Below, in pieces: positions 16,354-26,036 of a stretch of 64,000 bases of DNA. Location of the stretch: positions 1 to 64,000 of the forward strand of contig JAMPBO010000015.1 in NCBI GenBank assembly GCA_023666705.1, read 5' to 3'. Origin of the DNA: Bacteroides sp. (GTDB taxonomy: Bacteria > Bacillota > Clostridia > Lachnospirales > Lachnospiraceae). Every line of letters starts with the position of its first letter. Positions within the stretch are counted from its first letter, which is position 1. A program made the translations under genes and the position numbers. The notes beneath the pieces were generated by a model. That model worked only from the letters and a program-made list of their open reading frames with translations, searched no databases and had not been told where the DNA came from.

Positions 16354-17589
16354 ATGCAAATAACCCAAAAACAAGATTTACTAAACGCAGTCCATACCAT
16401 CGAAAAAATAGTGACTTTCCTTTCCAAAAATGGTGACGCCGTATCGGAAGAAAAGTCTTCCCATTTATTTGGCAGCGTTATGCAGGCTGTGTCGAATGTC
16501 AATAAAACACTATTTAACAGTGAAACAATTAATCAATATAAAATCTCTAATTCAAATTTTTCCGGCACTACTTCTACCCCCCCCCTCTCAACTTTTATTG
16601 AACAGTGTCAGGCATGGACAGACTTTATAAAAAATACGATTGAAACCCGCTACCTGCAAAACACTGCATTGGATGAACAATTTCTTCAATTACTTGATTA
16701 TGTAACCTATGTAGATTATGATATTATTTTACAGCAATCAAAAGAGTCGCTTCATAAGCTTTCGCCTGATATCATAGATATTTTAAACCGTCATTATCAA
16801 ACTTGGGAACATATGTGGAAACGCCTTGATACAAATAATAATTGTTACGATGTCCTTGAAGAACGCATACATAATCTGATAGAACACCGTGATGACTTTA
16901 AATGGTTATATAACCATCTTGGTGACTATCGTTCTAAATTGGTTCTTCATAATATGCTCTATAATTGGCTGACTTTTAATCCTAGCTTACTTCTTCAAAT
17001 GCGGGAAGGTAATTATGCTGATTACTATGATTTGGACCTATTAAACTGTGACGAAAATGAAGTGGTTGTCGATTTGGGTGCTTTTGATGGTGATTCCACA
17101 AAAGACTATATTCAAACTTATCAAAAATATAAACGCATATATTGCTATGAAATTACAAAAAGCACAGCAGACCTTTTAGCTGAAAACCTGAAAGATTACC
17201 CAAATATCGAAATACGGAATAAGGGTGCAGGTGCAGAAAGCGATATTATGTATGTTTCCTCCTCCGAAGTATCCTCCAGCAATATGGCAAATAAAGAAAA
17301 AAGTGATAATGTCATCCCTGTTGAAATCGTCTCCATTGATGAAGATATAACGGAGCCTGTAACGCTTATAAAAATGGATATTGAGGGTGCCGAGCAAAGT
17401 GCACTGACCGGTTGCCGACGTCATATCGTTGAAGAACGCCCTAAGCTTTTAATATGTGTCTACCATAATAACGAAGATATTTATAAAATACCAAACATGA
17501 TTGCTGAGATGAGAAATGATTACACATATTATCTCAGGAGTAACGGCTTACAATATGGTCCGGCTGAAATTGTACTGTTTGCACTTTAA
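16354..17589 (+). CDS. FkbM family methyltransferase with a C9 tract
   Basis: 411 residues. The C-terminal ~190 residues are an FkbM-type SAM-dependent methyltransferase: EVVVDLGAFDGDSTKDYI (motif I), IYCYEITKSTADLLAENL, VTLIKMDIEGAE (acidic motif) and ERPKLLICVYHN. Such enzymes usually O-methylate sugars of surface glycans or small metabolites. The N-terminal ~230 residues are helical, of unknown function. Codons 75-78 contain nine consecutive C residues (16577-16585), unusual in this AT-rich DNA. Gain or loss of one C would frameshift the protein before the catalytic domain, so phase-variable expression is possible. In this sequence the frame is intact. It is preceded by a good AAAGGAG and lies between rpsT and the convergent holA. 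Confidence 0.85.
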   Translation: MQITQKQDLLNAVHTIEKIVTFLSKNGDAVSEEKSSHLFGSVMQAVSNVNKTLFNSETINQYKISNSNFSGTTSTPPLSTFIEQCQAWTDFIKNTIETRYLQNTALDEQFLQLLDYVTYVDYDIILQQSKESLHKLSPDIIDILNRHYQTWEHMWKRLDTNNNCYDVLEERIHNLIEHRDDFKWLYNHLGDYRSKLVLHNMLYNWLTFNPSLLLQMREGNYADYYDLDLLNCDENEVVVDLGAFDGDSTKDYIQTYQKYKRIYCYEITKSTADLLAENLKDYPNIEIRNKGAGAESDIMYVSSSEVSSSNMANKEKSDNVIPVEIVSIDEDITEPVTLIKMDIEGAEQSALTGCRRHIVEERPKLLICVYHNNEDIYKIPNMIAEMRNDYTYYLRSNGLQYGPAEIVLFAL

Positions 17590-17662
17590 TAACAATGTGC
17601 TTATCAAATGAACGGACCTTCAAAAATCAGACACCTGATGATTGAAGGTCCATTTATGTCAT

Positions 17663-18667
17663 TCATTCTTTTTTAAGCAAATTTACAATCAGCATCTCTA
17701 CAGCCATAGCATCCTTCATGCGTCCGGACTTTATATCACTGTCCGCCCGCTGGCACATATCCACACATTCTACCAACTGGCTATAGGTGTAGCCCTCACA
17801 CTGGCTTACATATTTTTTAACGGTAAATGGCGGTATTTTAACGGCAGATGCTATTTTACTATTATCGCTTCCTGTCTCTAACGCCAGCTTCACCTTAAGC
17901 AATATATTGTACTGTCTTGTCACCAAAAACAATAATCTCATTGCCGGTTCCCTTAACATCAGCAAATCGTCGTACAGCCTCATTGTTTTTGCTGCATTTC
18001 TTTGAGACAGTGCATCCATCATGTCAAATATTTTGCTCTCCACCTGATTGACACACAGCTGCTCTACTGCTGCGGCATCTATGATATCCCGTTCCATGCA
18101 ATAGCATTTCAGTTTTTCCGCCTCATTTGCAAGTAAGTTCATGTCAGTACCTACATTTTGAAGCAGGGTATAAACAGCCGCATCCTCTATTTTCATGCCC
18201 TCTCTTGTAAACAGGGATTTCAGCCATGCAAGCAGGGTTCTCTCGTCAGGTGTGGAAAATTCTACAACCGTTCCTACCTTTGCAAGCTGTTTATAAAGCT
18301 TCGTTCTCTTATCAATTTCGCTCTCAACAAATACAAGAATGGTTGTATCCGCTATCTCATCAAACAAAGCCTCCAGCACCTCATTCCCTTTTTTGAAAAA
18401 ACCTGCATTTTCAACAAGAATAACCCGTCGGTCTGCAAAAAAGGGCATGGTTGTTGCAAGCTCACGTATATCCTCAGGTACTGCATTTTCGCCCTTGTAC
18501 ACCATATAATTCATACTGTCGTTTTTGTCACATACAGCATCTATCAGCTTGTCCTTATACTGATTGACAAGATACGGCTCATCTCCACAAAAAAGATAAA
18601 TTGTGGAGTAACTCCCCTGTTCTATCTGTGTATTAATAATTGACATTCCATCTGACTTTTGTGCCAC
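17663..18667 (-). CDS. holA: DNA polymerase III delta subunit
   Basis: 334 residues, typical of HolA, the clamp-loader subunit that opens the beta clamp. Visible are YLFCGDEPYLVNQYKDKLIDAV near 22-45 (degenerate P-loop region), ILVFVESEIDKRTKLYKQL in the AAA-like domain, and the C-terminal collar LLFLVTRQYNILLKVKLALE. The start is GTG at 18667 with AGGGAG upstream; the ATG at 18646 is a possible alternative. It follows comEC, as in many Firmicutes (comEC-holA), after a 183-bp gap. That gap holds a GTTCC/GGAAC palindrome and no gene. Confidence 0.92.
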   Translation of the reverse strand: MAQKSDGMSIINTQIEQGSYSTIYLFCGDEPYLVNQYKDKLIDAVCDKNDSMNYMVYKGENAVPEDIRELATTMPFFADRRVILVENAGFFKKGNEVLEALFDEIADTTILVFVESEIDKRTKLYKQLAKVGTVVEFSTPDERTLLAWLKSLFTREGMKIEDAAVYTLLQNVGTDMNLLANEAEKLKCYCMERDIIDAAAVEQLCVNQVESKIFDMMDALSQRNAAKTMRLYDDLLMLREPAMRLLFLVTRQYNILLKVKLALETGSDNSKIASAVKIPPFTVKKYVSQCEGYTYSQLVECVDMCQRADSDIKSGRMKDAMAVEMLIVNLLKKE

Positions 18668-18850
18668 CCTTATATTCTCCCTACTATCCTTGTTTTACAT
18701 AGGCAATTGCTTTCAATATCAGCAGGTTCCGCAGGAACACGCCAATGATTACTATATATGTTTGTACAATAAATTCCTCAATATGTCAATCTACCTATGC
18801 TGAAATGACACTCCTTATGACAAAAATAGCGATTGAATTTCTATATCCTC

Positions 18851-21217
18851 TCACCGCACAATAACAGCTCCATGCCTGTCTGTCCGGTATATGTCAATCC
18901 CTTCCTGCGTCAGCATTTCAATTATCTCAGCGTGCGGATGTCCATACAAATTATTTTTTCCACATGATATCACAGCCAGCTTCACATTGTTATCCGTATA
19001 CAATGGCTCATACAGGGAATTTTTCGAGCCGTGATGCGGCACCTTTACACAGGTATAGCCATCCTGCAAAAATTCCGCATGATGTAAAAGCATATATTGT
19101 ATCGCATCATCCGACATATCTCCAAGAAACAGTCCGCTTAAGGTATCTCCGCGGTAGCTCAGTGCCATGGATGCAGCATTTGTATCTGCTGCCTCAAATT
19201 CATTATCAGGGTGACAGCAAACGATATCTGCACTTCCGTCTGTTACCATATCTCCTGCCTCCAGATACCTTACGGGAATTTTATTTTTATCTGCCAGCGT
19301 AATGATTTTGTCTATCGTTTCATTATATACAACGTAGCGTGAAAGCAAAATACATCTGATTTTAATTCCGTATACATCATAGCTTTCCAAAATATTAATC
19401 AGCCCGTTTACATGATCCATGTCCCCGTGCGTCAACGCCCAAAAATCCACATCTGCCATTTTCAACGACTTTAAGGCAGGCTCCAATACATATTTTCCTA
19501 CATCTTCTCCCTCCATGCTTAAGGAACCTCCGTCTATTGCAACTATCATGCCATGTGGCGAGGAAAGCAAAATCCCGTCTCCCTGTCCCACATCAAGAAA
19601 TACAAAGCTTTCCTGTTTTTTCATAAAATGAAAGCATATCGTTATGCCAATTACAAGGCAAAAAATTACCGTAACTGCAATCCGCTGTATAGTAGCAACT
19701 GTGTTTCTGTTAATCTTCTTAAACCTTTTGTTCTCCAAAAACCATATCAGCTTTTCCTTCATGCGTCCGTTCGTCAAAGCAAGTATCATAAGCAGTATCA
19801 TGTAATATAAAACAATCTGCCATATCAAAGGCTTTCCTGTATTTACCACTGCAAACGGAAGTCTTAGCACAGTCCCTGCAATTCCTTTGAAAAATGCAAG
19901 CAGCCATCCACCCGGTGCAATGACAGTCTTTCCAAGCGGCAGCGACAACACAGACAAAAAAATACCTAGAAATCCCAGTGCAACAACAACAGACATGCAG
20001 GGAACAACAACAAGATTGACAAATATGCCATAAACGGGTGTCTCATAGTAAAAATATGCCACAAGCGGAAGGGTAACAATCTGTATTGACACTGAAAAAA
20101 CAACAGACCCTGTCACATATTTTACAATCTTATGCTTCTTAAAACAGCTGCCTATTTTTTTATTGGATAAAAGTCCCTTGTTTATGTAATTTCCAAGACA
20201 TACGCCAAAAATTGCACCTACACTAAGCATCATGCCTGTATCCATAATGCTCATGGGATTTTTTATCAGCATAACAAATACGGCGATTGCCAATCCTGTA
20301 AGCATGTCTAAGCTTTTCCCAAGCCGTTCTCCCAGCATTGCAATTACAAGCATAATCAATGCCCGCACCGTACTCATGCCAAAGCCTGCCAATGCCCCAT
20401 ACAAAAATGCTGTCATGATTGCCGCCAAGGTGGAAGCCCATGTAGGAATGGAAAGCTTCCGTAAAATAAAATACATACAGCCGCTTATGATTGAAATATG
20501 AAGTCCCGATATCGCCAAAATATGAGCAATGCCGCTTCTCCGGAACAACAACATGGTTCTGTCACTGATGCTGCTTTTATCGCCAAACAAAATCCCCTGA
20601 TACTCTACACAGCTGTTTGTGCATATTTTCTCCAGCCTTTGTACGCCCCATTCCCTGACAGCTTCCCGTATTTCCCATGCCCTGCTATAGGAACCATCAA
20701 GCACCGTAATCTTCTGGCACATTACAGAAAAACATATACCCTTTCCCTTGTAATATGCAGCAAAATCAAACGCTCCCGGATTTGTCGGAGCCGACGGACA
20801 GATTGCATTGCCAGATGCCGAAACCCTTTGTCCTACTTTCATCCCATCATCAACACCGTAGACAACCACCCTGCATTTGTCATTCGTTTTTATTATAATA
20901 TTACAGCCATTTTGAGTTTTATTAACCTCTGCCACCGTTCCCTGAAGCAAGACATATGTATTCCCGCCTGCATCCTGCTTTTGCCTAAGCTTTGCCAACC
21001 GGTCACAGCCAGAACAGCTTCCTATATTGATAAAACCCACGGCAGCCAGAAAGGAAACCCATATATACGCTGCTCTTTTTTGTGTCTTTCCAAGAAAAAT
21101 GCCAACACAAATAAGCATGCCCATAAGTGCATATGATAAACCTGTTTTGCCAATTATTATGTAAATCACCTCTCCAAGTGCAAACATAACAGCTGCCCAA
21201 AACAAAATTCTTTTCAA
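18851..21217 (-). CDS. comEC: ComEC/Rec2 DNA-uptake channel
   Basis: 788 residues with the three usual parts. Several N-terminal helices with a DUF4131 OB-like region come first (1-200). The polytopic Competence domain follows (about 215-490; GILFGDKSSISDRTMLLFRRSGIAHILAISGLHI). The C-terminal metallo-beta-lactamase domain (about 530-788) has THGDMDHVNGLI and VKVPHHGSKNS metal-binding motifs. ComEC conducts single-stranded DNA into the cell and the lactamase-like domain is thought to act as a nuclease. It starts 18 nt after the GerMN gene and is the last cistron of the comEA operon. Confidence 0.93.
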   Translation of the reverse strand: MKRILFWAAVMFALGEVIYIIIGKTGLSYALMGMLICVGIFLGKTQKRAAYIWVSFLAAVGFINIGSCSGCDRLAKLRQKQDAGGNTYVLLQGTVAEVNKTQNGCNIIIKTNDKCRVVVYGVDDGMKVGQRVSASGNAICPSAPTNPGAFDFAAYYKGKGICFSVMCQKITVLDGSYSRAWEIREAVREWGVQRLEKICTNSCVEYQGILFGDKSSISDRTMLLFRRSGIAHILAISGLHISIISGCMYFILRKLSIPTWASTLAAIMTAFLYGALAGFGMSTVRALIMLVIAMLGERLGKSLDMLTGLAIAVFVMLIKNPMSIMDTGMMLSVGAIFGVCLGNYINKGLLSNKKIGSCFKKHKIVKYVTGSVVFSVSIQIVTLPLVAYFYYETPVYGIFVNLVVVPCMSVVVALGFLGIFLSVLSLPLGKTVIAPGGWLLAFFKGIAGTVLRLPFAVVNTGKPLIWQIVLYYMILLMILALTNGRMKEKLIWFLENKRFKKINRNTVATIQRIAVTVIFCLVIGITICFHFMKKQESFVFLDVGQGDGILLSSPHGMIVAIDGGSLSMEGEDVGKYVLEPALKSLKMADVDFWALTHGDMDHVNGLINILESYDVYGIKIRCILLSRYVVYNETIDKIITLADKNKIPVRYLEAGDMVTDGSADIVCCHPDNEFEAADTNAASMALSYRGDTLSGLFLGDMSDDAIQYMLLHHAEFLQDGYTCVKVPHHGSKNSLYEPLYTDNNVKLAVISCGKNNLYGHPHAEIIEMLTQEGIDIYRTDRHGAVIVR

Positions 21218-21235
21218 TTGCTCTCCTCATTAATT

Positions 21236-21724
21236 TCACATACCTGAATATCCATAGAAATAAAACGATTTTCGGTCAAAGCTCTCCTCTGAAATAACAG
21301 TTCCCTTATTATCACTCAGCCGTATGGTGATAAAGTTTATATTTGATATCTGAAACAGGGAGCTTGTGATTGCCGCCTTTGCCAGAAGATAATATTCCTT
21401 ATTATATTCACTTACCAAATCAAAATCCAGCGTCACATTATTGTACGCGTCTATCATATATGTGGTATAATCTATCCTGTCATTTCCAAGCTTTTCCGAC
21501 AATACAAGCATAAGCTCTTCAATAGACGCTCCGACAGAATCAGGCTGCTTAAACCGAAACGCAGCCTCATCCTTTACAATTCCATTATCCACAGGATAAT
21601 AGATGTCTACCATATTTTCTTCCTGCACACTTACGGAAAATTCCGTATTGGACTGTTGCTCACCACAACCTGTCGTTAAAGCGAGCATACATAAAACAAG
21701 AAAAACATAAGTAATTTTTTTCAT
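21236..21724 (-). CDS. GerMN-domain lipoprotein
   Basis: 162 residues. A lipoprotein signal peptide with lipobox LTTGC (C20) precedes a GerMN domain, recognisable by VTLDFDLVSEYNKEYYLLAKAAITSSLFQ and a closing NFITIRLSDNKG. GerMN proteins are exported lipoproteins linked in Firmicutes to spore formation and germination and, in other settings, to two-component sensors. The gene starts 5 nt after the histidine kinase stop, and comEC follows after 18 nt. The position suggests it works with the kinase at the membrane. Confidence 0.82.
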   Translation of the reverse strand: MKKITYVFLVLCMLALTTGCGEQQSNTEFSVSVQEENMVDIYYPVDNGIVKDEAAFRFKQPDSVGASIEELMLVLSEKLGNDRIDYTTYMIDAYNNVTLDFDLVSEYNKEYYLLAKAAITSSLFQISNINFITIRLSDNKGTVISEESFDRKSFYFYGYSGM

Positions 21725-21729
21725 TACAA

Positions 21730-23163
21730 TTAACCCTCTTTACTGTCTGCATGTTTCATCGGTATTTTAACCGTAAATGTTGTTCCCTCTCCCGACTGGC
21801 TGTAAAGCTTAATCGTTCCGTCATGCATGAGAATAATATTTCTGGTTATGGCAAGACCAAGACCGGTTCCACCCGTATCCCTGCTTCTCGCCTTGTCAAC
21901 CCTGTAAAATCTCTCAAAAACCTTATCCTTGCAGTCATCTGGTATTCCAACTCCCGAATCAGCAACCTTCACATAGAAATTTTTGTGGTCAGAATTTAAG
22001 GTAACCTTTATCCAGCCGTTATCGACATTATACTTTATGGCATTTTCTATAATATTTGTCAGGGCAAGTGTCAGCTTTACCTCGTCAACGTCAGCCTCAA
22101 CCTCACGATAGCTCTCATAGGTTATGACAATTCCCCTCGCATCAGCCAAAGGTGCCACACGTTTCAGGATAATCTCAAGCAACGTATTAATGTCAATGGT
22201 TGCAATATTAAGCTCTGCAGACTTCTTATCAGTTTTGACCAATGTGAGCAAATCTGTTATGATTTCACTTTCCCTGTCAATCTCGTCAACAATATCCGCC
22301 ATAAATTCCTTATACATATCTAAATCCGCCTGCTCGTTCTGAACTAAAGAATCTGCAAGCACCTTCATGGATGTAATAGGCGTTTTCAGCTCATGGGACA
22401 CATTTGATACAAACTCCTGCCTTGAGGAATCTATCTCCATAAGCTTTCCAATTGAATTGTTGTAATTTTCAATAATCGTCCGGAACTCCGTAAAGCCTGC
22501 CTCAGGTATATCCTGATTTGCCTGACCATACCGCATAGTCTCCATATGTGTATTAATATTTTTCAGACCGCTTACGCAGATCCATGCACCCAATATGGCA
22601 AGCAAAATACCAATAACTATAATAACGAACACGAGCATATAGCTCCGTTCCGCAATATTATCCCACGCAGATGTTATTCTTTGGACAGGAACACTAATCA
22701 TGATGACTCCTGCTATTTCATCCGATGCATTCACGGGATAAATATACTGGTAGCTGTTATCAAGCAACGTGACAACACGTGGTTCCTCTCCCGTCATAAC
22801 ACTGATGACGGATGCATTTATAATAAATGTATTTTCATTTTGAGCCGCCGAATCCTTTATAATATTATAATCTGCGTTAATTATAAAAATCCGCCCGTCA
22901 AAAAAAGTCGCCATAAACTCTATACACGGATTTAAGTTGAAATCTTCCCCCTCCAAGGCAAAATCATTCGCAATTAAATCCTGTGAAAGCTTATCGCACT
23001 GCTTCCACACATCATTTTCCAACATCTTTTTCTGGCTGTCCTTATTGAATCTGACAATGACAATAGAATAAACAGACAAAAGCAACAAAACAACAAGTAT
23101 AATGTATATCGTGATAAATGCACGAAGACTGATGGCTGTGAAATTTTTTTTGTTATTTTTCAA
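21730..23163 (-). CDS. HAMP-containing sensor histidine kinase
   Basis: 477 residues. Transmembrane helices near 14-37 and 174-199 flank an extracytoplasmic sensor domain of about 135 residues; a HAMP linker follows. The HisKA box FVSNVSHELKTP has H257. The HATPase part contains NIIENAIKYN (N box), VADSGVGIPDD (G1), FERFYRVDKARSRDTGGTGL (F/G2) and ends with VKIPMKHAD. It is the PhoR/WalK type. It starts 22 nt after the response-regulator gene. The signal is unknown; operon membership with comEA, GerMN and comEC suggests envelope or competence control. Confidence 0.93.
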   Translation of the reverse strand: MKNNKKNFTAISLRAFITIYIILVVLLLLSVYSIVIVRFNKDSQKKMLENDVWKQCDKLSQDLIANDFALEGEDFNLNPCIEFMATFFDGRIFIINADYNIIKDSAAQNENTFIINASVISVMTGEEPRVVTLLDNSYQYIYPVNASDEIAGVIMISVPVQRITSAWDNIAERSYMLVFVIIVIGILLAILGAWICVSGLKNINTHMETMRYGQANQDIPEAGFTEFRTIIENYNNSIGKLMEIDSSRQEFVSNVSHELKTPITSMKVLADSLVQNEQADLDMYKEFMADIVDEIDRESEIITDLLTLVKTDKKSAELNIATIDINTLLEIILKRVAPLADARGIVITYESYREVEADVDEVKLTLALTNIIENAIKYNVDNGWIKVTLNSDHKNFYVKVADSGVGIPDDCKDKVFERFYRVDKARSRDTGGTGLGLAITRNIILMHDGTIKLYSQSGEGTTFTVKIPMKHADSKEG

Positions 23164-23185
23164 TGTCGTTTCCTCGTTTCAAGGG

Positions 23186-23872
23186 TCAGGATTGGAAATA
23201 ATATCCAACTCCCCATTTCGTATGAATATATTTTGGATTTGCAGGTGTCGATTCGATTTTTTCCCTGAGTCTTCTCACATGAACATCAACCGTTCTTGCA
23301 TCGCCGGGATAGCCTGCACCCCATATTGTCTTTAAAAGCTGTTCCCTGGAATAAACCTTGTTCGGATTTGAAATCAACAAATATACAAGATCAAACTCCT
23401 TTGCCGTCAGGTTTACTTCCTTTTCTTCTATGTATACCCGTCTGCTGTCACAATCAATTTTAAGCCCTTTCGCCTCTATAATCTTGCTACTTGCAGTTTC
23501 ATTTGCAGTTTTGGTATTTCTTCTTAAAATCGCCTTTATTCTCGCCTTTACCTCAAGAATATTAAAGGGCTTTGTGATGTAATCGTCGGCACCATACTCA
23601 AGTCCCAGTATTTTATCCATATCATCGCCCTTTGCCGTAAGCATGATGATAGGCACATCGGAAAACTCCCTGATCTGCTGGCATATTTCCAAGCCTGTAA
23701 TTCCCGGCAGCATAATGTCAAGGAGAATAATATCGTACTTGTTCTCCTTTGCCATATTAAATCCTTCCTCACCATCGTATGCTACATCCACATGCATATC
23801 GTCCTGCTCAAGACTGAACTTTATTCCCTTTACGATTGACTTTTCGTCATCAACTACCAAAACCTTTTTCAT
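23186..23872 (-). CDS. OmpR/PhoB-type response regulator
   Basis: 228 residues. Receiver domain with DD at 8-9, phosphoacceptor D52 (IILLDIMLPG), T/K in MLTAKGDD and DDYITKPF. A C-terminal winged-helix DNA-binding domain (about 130-228) has EFDLVYLLISNPNKVYSREQLL, RTVDVHVRRLREKIE and the closing WGVGYYF. It is cognate to the kinase that follows 22 nt downstream. comEA ends 9 nt upstream, so the regulator is the second gene of the competence operon. Its targets cannot be read from this window. Confidence 0.94.
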   Translation of the reverse strand: MKKVLVVDDEKSIVKGIKFSLEQDDMHVDVAYDGEEGFNMAKENKYDIILLDIMLPGITGLEICQQIREFSDVPIIMLTAKGDDMDKILGLEYGADDYITKPFNILEVKARIKAILRRNTKTANETASSKIIEAKGLKIDCDSRRVYIEEKEVNLTAKEFDLVYLLISNPNKVYSREQLLKTIWGAGYPGDARTVDVHVRRLREKIESTPANPKYIHTKWGVGYYFQS

Positions 23873-23881
23873 GTTATCTCC

Positions 23882-24463
23882 TTACTCTACACATATATAA
23901 TCCTTTATATTATTGTAGACGCCATCCTTGATTCCACTTATTTGTTTTATGTCATCCACGCTTTTGTAGCTACCGTGTTCCTCCCTGTATTCTACAATTG
24001 CCTTAGCCTTACTCTTACCGATACCCGGCAGTGTCATCAATGTTTCCACATCTGCAGTATTAATGTTCACAAGTCCCGATGCTTCCTCCTGGACAATGCT
24101 CAAATAAGCTTCTGTCTCATCCCTGCTTGGAAAATAAATCTTTTCCCCTGCAGAAATTCCTTCAGCGAGATTAATGTATTCCTCATCCGCCTCCCCGGAA
24201 AATCCTCCTGCAGCATGTAACGCATCCTGCTTTATCGAGCCTTGCTCCATATAGTAAACGCCCGGATTTGCAACAGCCCCACAAACGTAAACCGCAAGCA
24301 GTCCATCTCTTGGCACTGCCGTGGTACTGATTGCTGTATCTGCCACATCACCGAAAGCGGCGGCATCCGTACCAGCGGAAGTTACCACGGTTCCCGAACT
24401 GCCACATGCCGTCAGACATGTCATCATCAAAACAACCAAAACACATACAAAAATCTTGTGCAT
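23882..24463 (-). CDS. comEA: ComEA-like DNA receptor lipoprotein
   Basis: 193 residues. An N-terminal signal with a lipobox-like CLTAC (C20) suggests membrane anchoring by lipid. An SLBB domain follows (about 55-112, LAVYVCGAVANPGVYYMEQG), then the helix-hairpin-helix pair SGLVNINTADVETLMTLPGIGKSKAKAIVEYREEHG that binds double-stranded DNA. ComEA delivers DNA to ComEC. It heads the operon comEA / regulator / kinase / GerMN / comEC, with a strong AAAGGAGG. A lipid anchor in place of the usual transmembrane segment is a small oddity; the anchor could also be read as a short helix. Confidence 0.88.
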   Translation of the reverse strand: MHKIFVCVLVVLMMTCLTACGSSGTVVTSAGTDAAAFGDVADTAISTTAVPRDGLLAVYVCGAVANPGVYYMEQGSIKQDALHAAGGFSGEADEEYINLAEGISAGEKIYFPSRDETEAYLSIVQEEASGLVNINTADVETLMTLPGIGKSKAKAIVEYREEHGSYKSVDDIKQISGIKDGVYNNIKDYICVE

Positions 24464-24575
24464 ATGAAATACCTCCTTTATATATCTGCAAGTATTTCAC
24501 AACACACAACAAAACACACTACCATTTTACCCAACTTTGTAAAATATTACAATAGTAAAAAAGTATAATCGTACA

Positions 24576-25016
24576 CTACTTTTCCCACTTAAATATGATA
24601 AATCCTACAATAGAAATAATAATACCGATTAATTTACTCCATTCAAAGGAAACCTTCTCCACGCCAAACAGTCCCATCAGCTCTATCAGATATGCAACCA
24701 AAAGCTGTGCAATTACAATTAACAGAACTGCCTTGGCAGGTCCTAAGTCAGCCATGCTCTTTATAACCGTCCATGTAATAAATGCACCGATTACACCTCC
24801 CGTAAGCATATATTTATGATCGACCTGAAACAGCGACATTATATTTGCATCATTTCGTTCAAATACCGCCCAAAGAATAAACGCTACCACAAAGCTTGAA
24901 AGTGCAACCCATGAGGTAGCCAGCCAGTTTGAAGTCTGCTTTGTAACCCCCGTGTTAAACACACCCTGAATACTCATCAGTGTTCCCGATATTAGGGCAA
25001 TAATAAGTCCCCACAT
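24576..25016 (-). CDS. Small DMT-family transporter (YdcZ/DUF606 type)
   Basis: 146 residues, four or five transmembrane helices, opening with MWGLIIALISGTLMSIQGVFN and containing WVALSSFVVAFILW and LVAYLIELMGLFG. This is the half-size PF04657 (DUF606) branch of the drug/metabolite superfamily, which works as a dimer or a gene pair; the substrate is unknown. It lies after argB on the same strand. The ribosome binding site GGAGG sits in the 3' arm of a strong hairpin (25021-25074), so folding would block its translation unless opened. Confidence 0.85.
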   Translation of the reverse strand: MWGLIIALISGTLMSIQGVFNTGVTKQTSNWLATSWVALSSFVVAFILWAVFERNDANIMSLFQVDHKYMLTGGVIGAFITWTVIKSMADLGPAKAVLLIVIAQLLVAYLIELMGLFGVEKVSFEWSKLIGIIISIVGFIIFKWEK

Positions 25017-25020
25017 AATA

Positions 25021-25074
25021 AAAACCTCCGTTTTGCAAATAATATAAGTTATTATTTGTCATAACAGAGGTTTT
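25021..25074 (-). terminator. argB terminator that also holds the DMT gene's ribosome binding site
   Basis: On the minus strand AAAACCTCTGTT pairs with AACGGAGGTTTT, with the inner arms CAAATAATA/TATTATTTG, followed by T residues. The 3' arm contains the GGAGG used by the DMT gene, 8 nt before its ATG. Confidence 0.6.
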
Positions 25075-25113
25075 ATTCCCAAATTACTTTTTTATTTCAT
25101 GACATGCCAGTGG

Positions 25114-26004
25114 CTACAGTAGCGGTTCCTTCATAATCGCTGTACCAATACCCTTTTCCGTAAATATTTCAAGCAGCAGGCAGTGTTCCACACGTCCATC
25201 AAGCATATGCACCCTTGATACGCCATTTTTCATTGCCTCTATGCAATTCGTAAGCTTGGGAAGCATACCGCCGCCTACAATTCCTTTGTCAATAAATTCC
25301 TGTGCCTCATTGATATTCATTTCTGAAATAAGCGTGGATTTGTCCTCAGGGTCAACGAACACACCCTCAATATCCGTTAAAAATACAAGCTTCTCTGCAT
25401 TTAACGCTGTTGCAACCGCACAGGCTGCATCGTCAGCATTGATATTGTAACCATGGAAATCCTCCACACCGATTCCAATCGGCTCAATCACAGGGATAAA
25501 ATCATTTTCAATGAGCGTCTCCAAAATGGAAACATCTGCAGAGACAACCTCACCTACATAGCCGATATCCTTTCCACTGCTTAGTTTTTTACGGACCTGC
25601 AGCAAACCGCCATCCTTGCCGCTTATACCCACAGCCTTAAGTCCGAGCTTCTGCATCATTGCCACTAGACTTTTATTCACCTTGGATAAAACCATTTCTG
25701 CCACATCAAGCGTCTCCTCGTCAGTCACACGAAGACCGTTTATAAACTCGGACTCCTTGCCGATTTTATTCATCCATGCACTAATTTCCTTGCCTCCGCC
25801 ATGCACGATAATCGGCTTTAAACCAACCAGCTTCAAAAGGGCAACATCCCTGATTACATTATACTTTAAATTTTCGTCTATCATGGCACTTCCGCCATAC
25901 TTTACAACGACCTTTTTTCCATTAAATTTCTGAATATACGGCAAAGCCTCTATCAGCGTCTGTGCCTTAGCCAAAACCAAATCCATTGAATCATTATTAA
26001 CCAT
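25114..26004 (-). CDS. argB: Acetylglutamate kinase
   Basis: 296 residues. It phosphorylates N-acetylglutamate in arginine synthesis and is usually feedback-inhibited by arginine. Motifs: [11 protein letters not shown] (phosphate binding), [12 protein letters not shown] (substrate loop), [27 protein letters not shown], and the closing [28 protein letters not shown]. The start at 26004 gives AAAGG at 8 nt; the ATG at 26010 is too close to it. It follows argJ after a 211-bp gap with two 50-bp repeats. Confidence 0.95.
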   Translation of the reverse strand: MVNNDSMDLVLAKAQTLIEALPYIQKFNGKKVVVKYGGSAMIDENLKYNVIRDVALLKLVGLKPIIVHGGGKEISAWMNKIGKESEFINGLRVTDEETLDVAEMVLSKVNKSLVAMMQKLGLKAVGISGKDGGLLQVRKKLSSGKDIGYVGEVVSADVSILETLIENDFIPVIEPIGIGVEDFHGYNINADDAACAVATALNAEKLVFLTDIEGVFVDPEDKSTLISEMNINEAQEFIDKGIVGGGMLPKLTNCIEAMKNGVSRVHMLDGRVEHCLLLEIFTEKGIGTAIMKEPLL

Positions 26005-26036
26005 ACTCATATCCTTTCCAAATTTCCAATTTCTTA

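Noticed and set aside
20498-21136. 212-codon open frame on the plus strand
   Set aside because: Antisense to comEC, with composition of a shadow frame and no domain.
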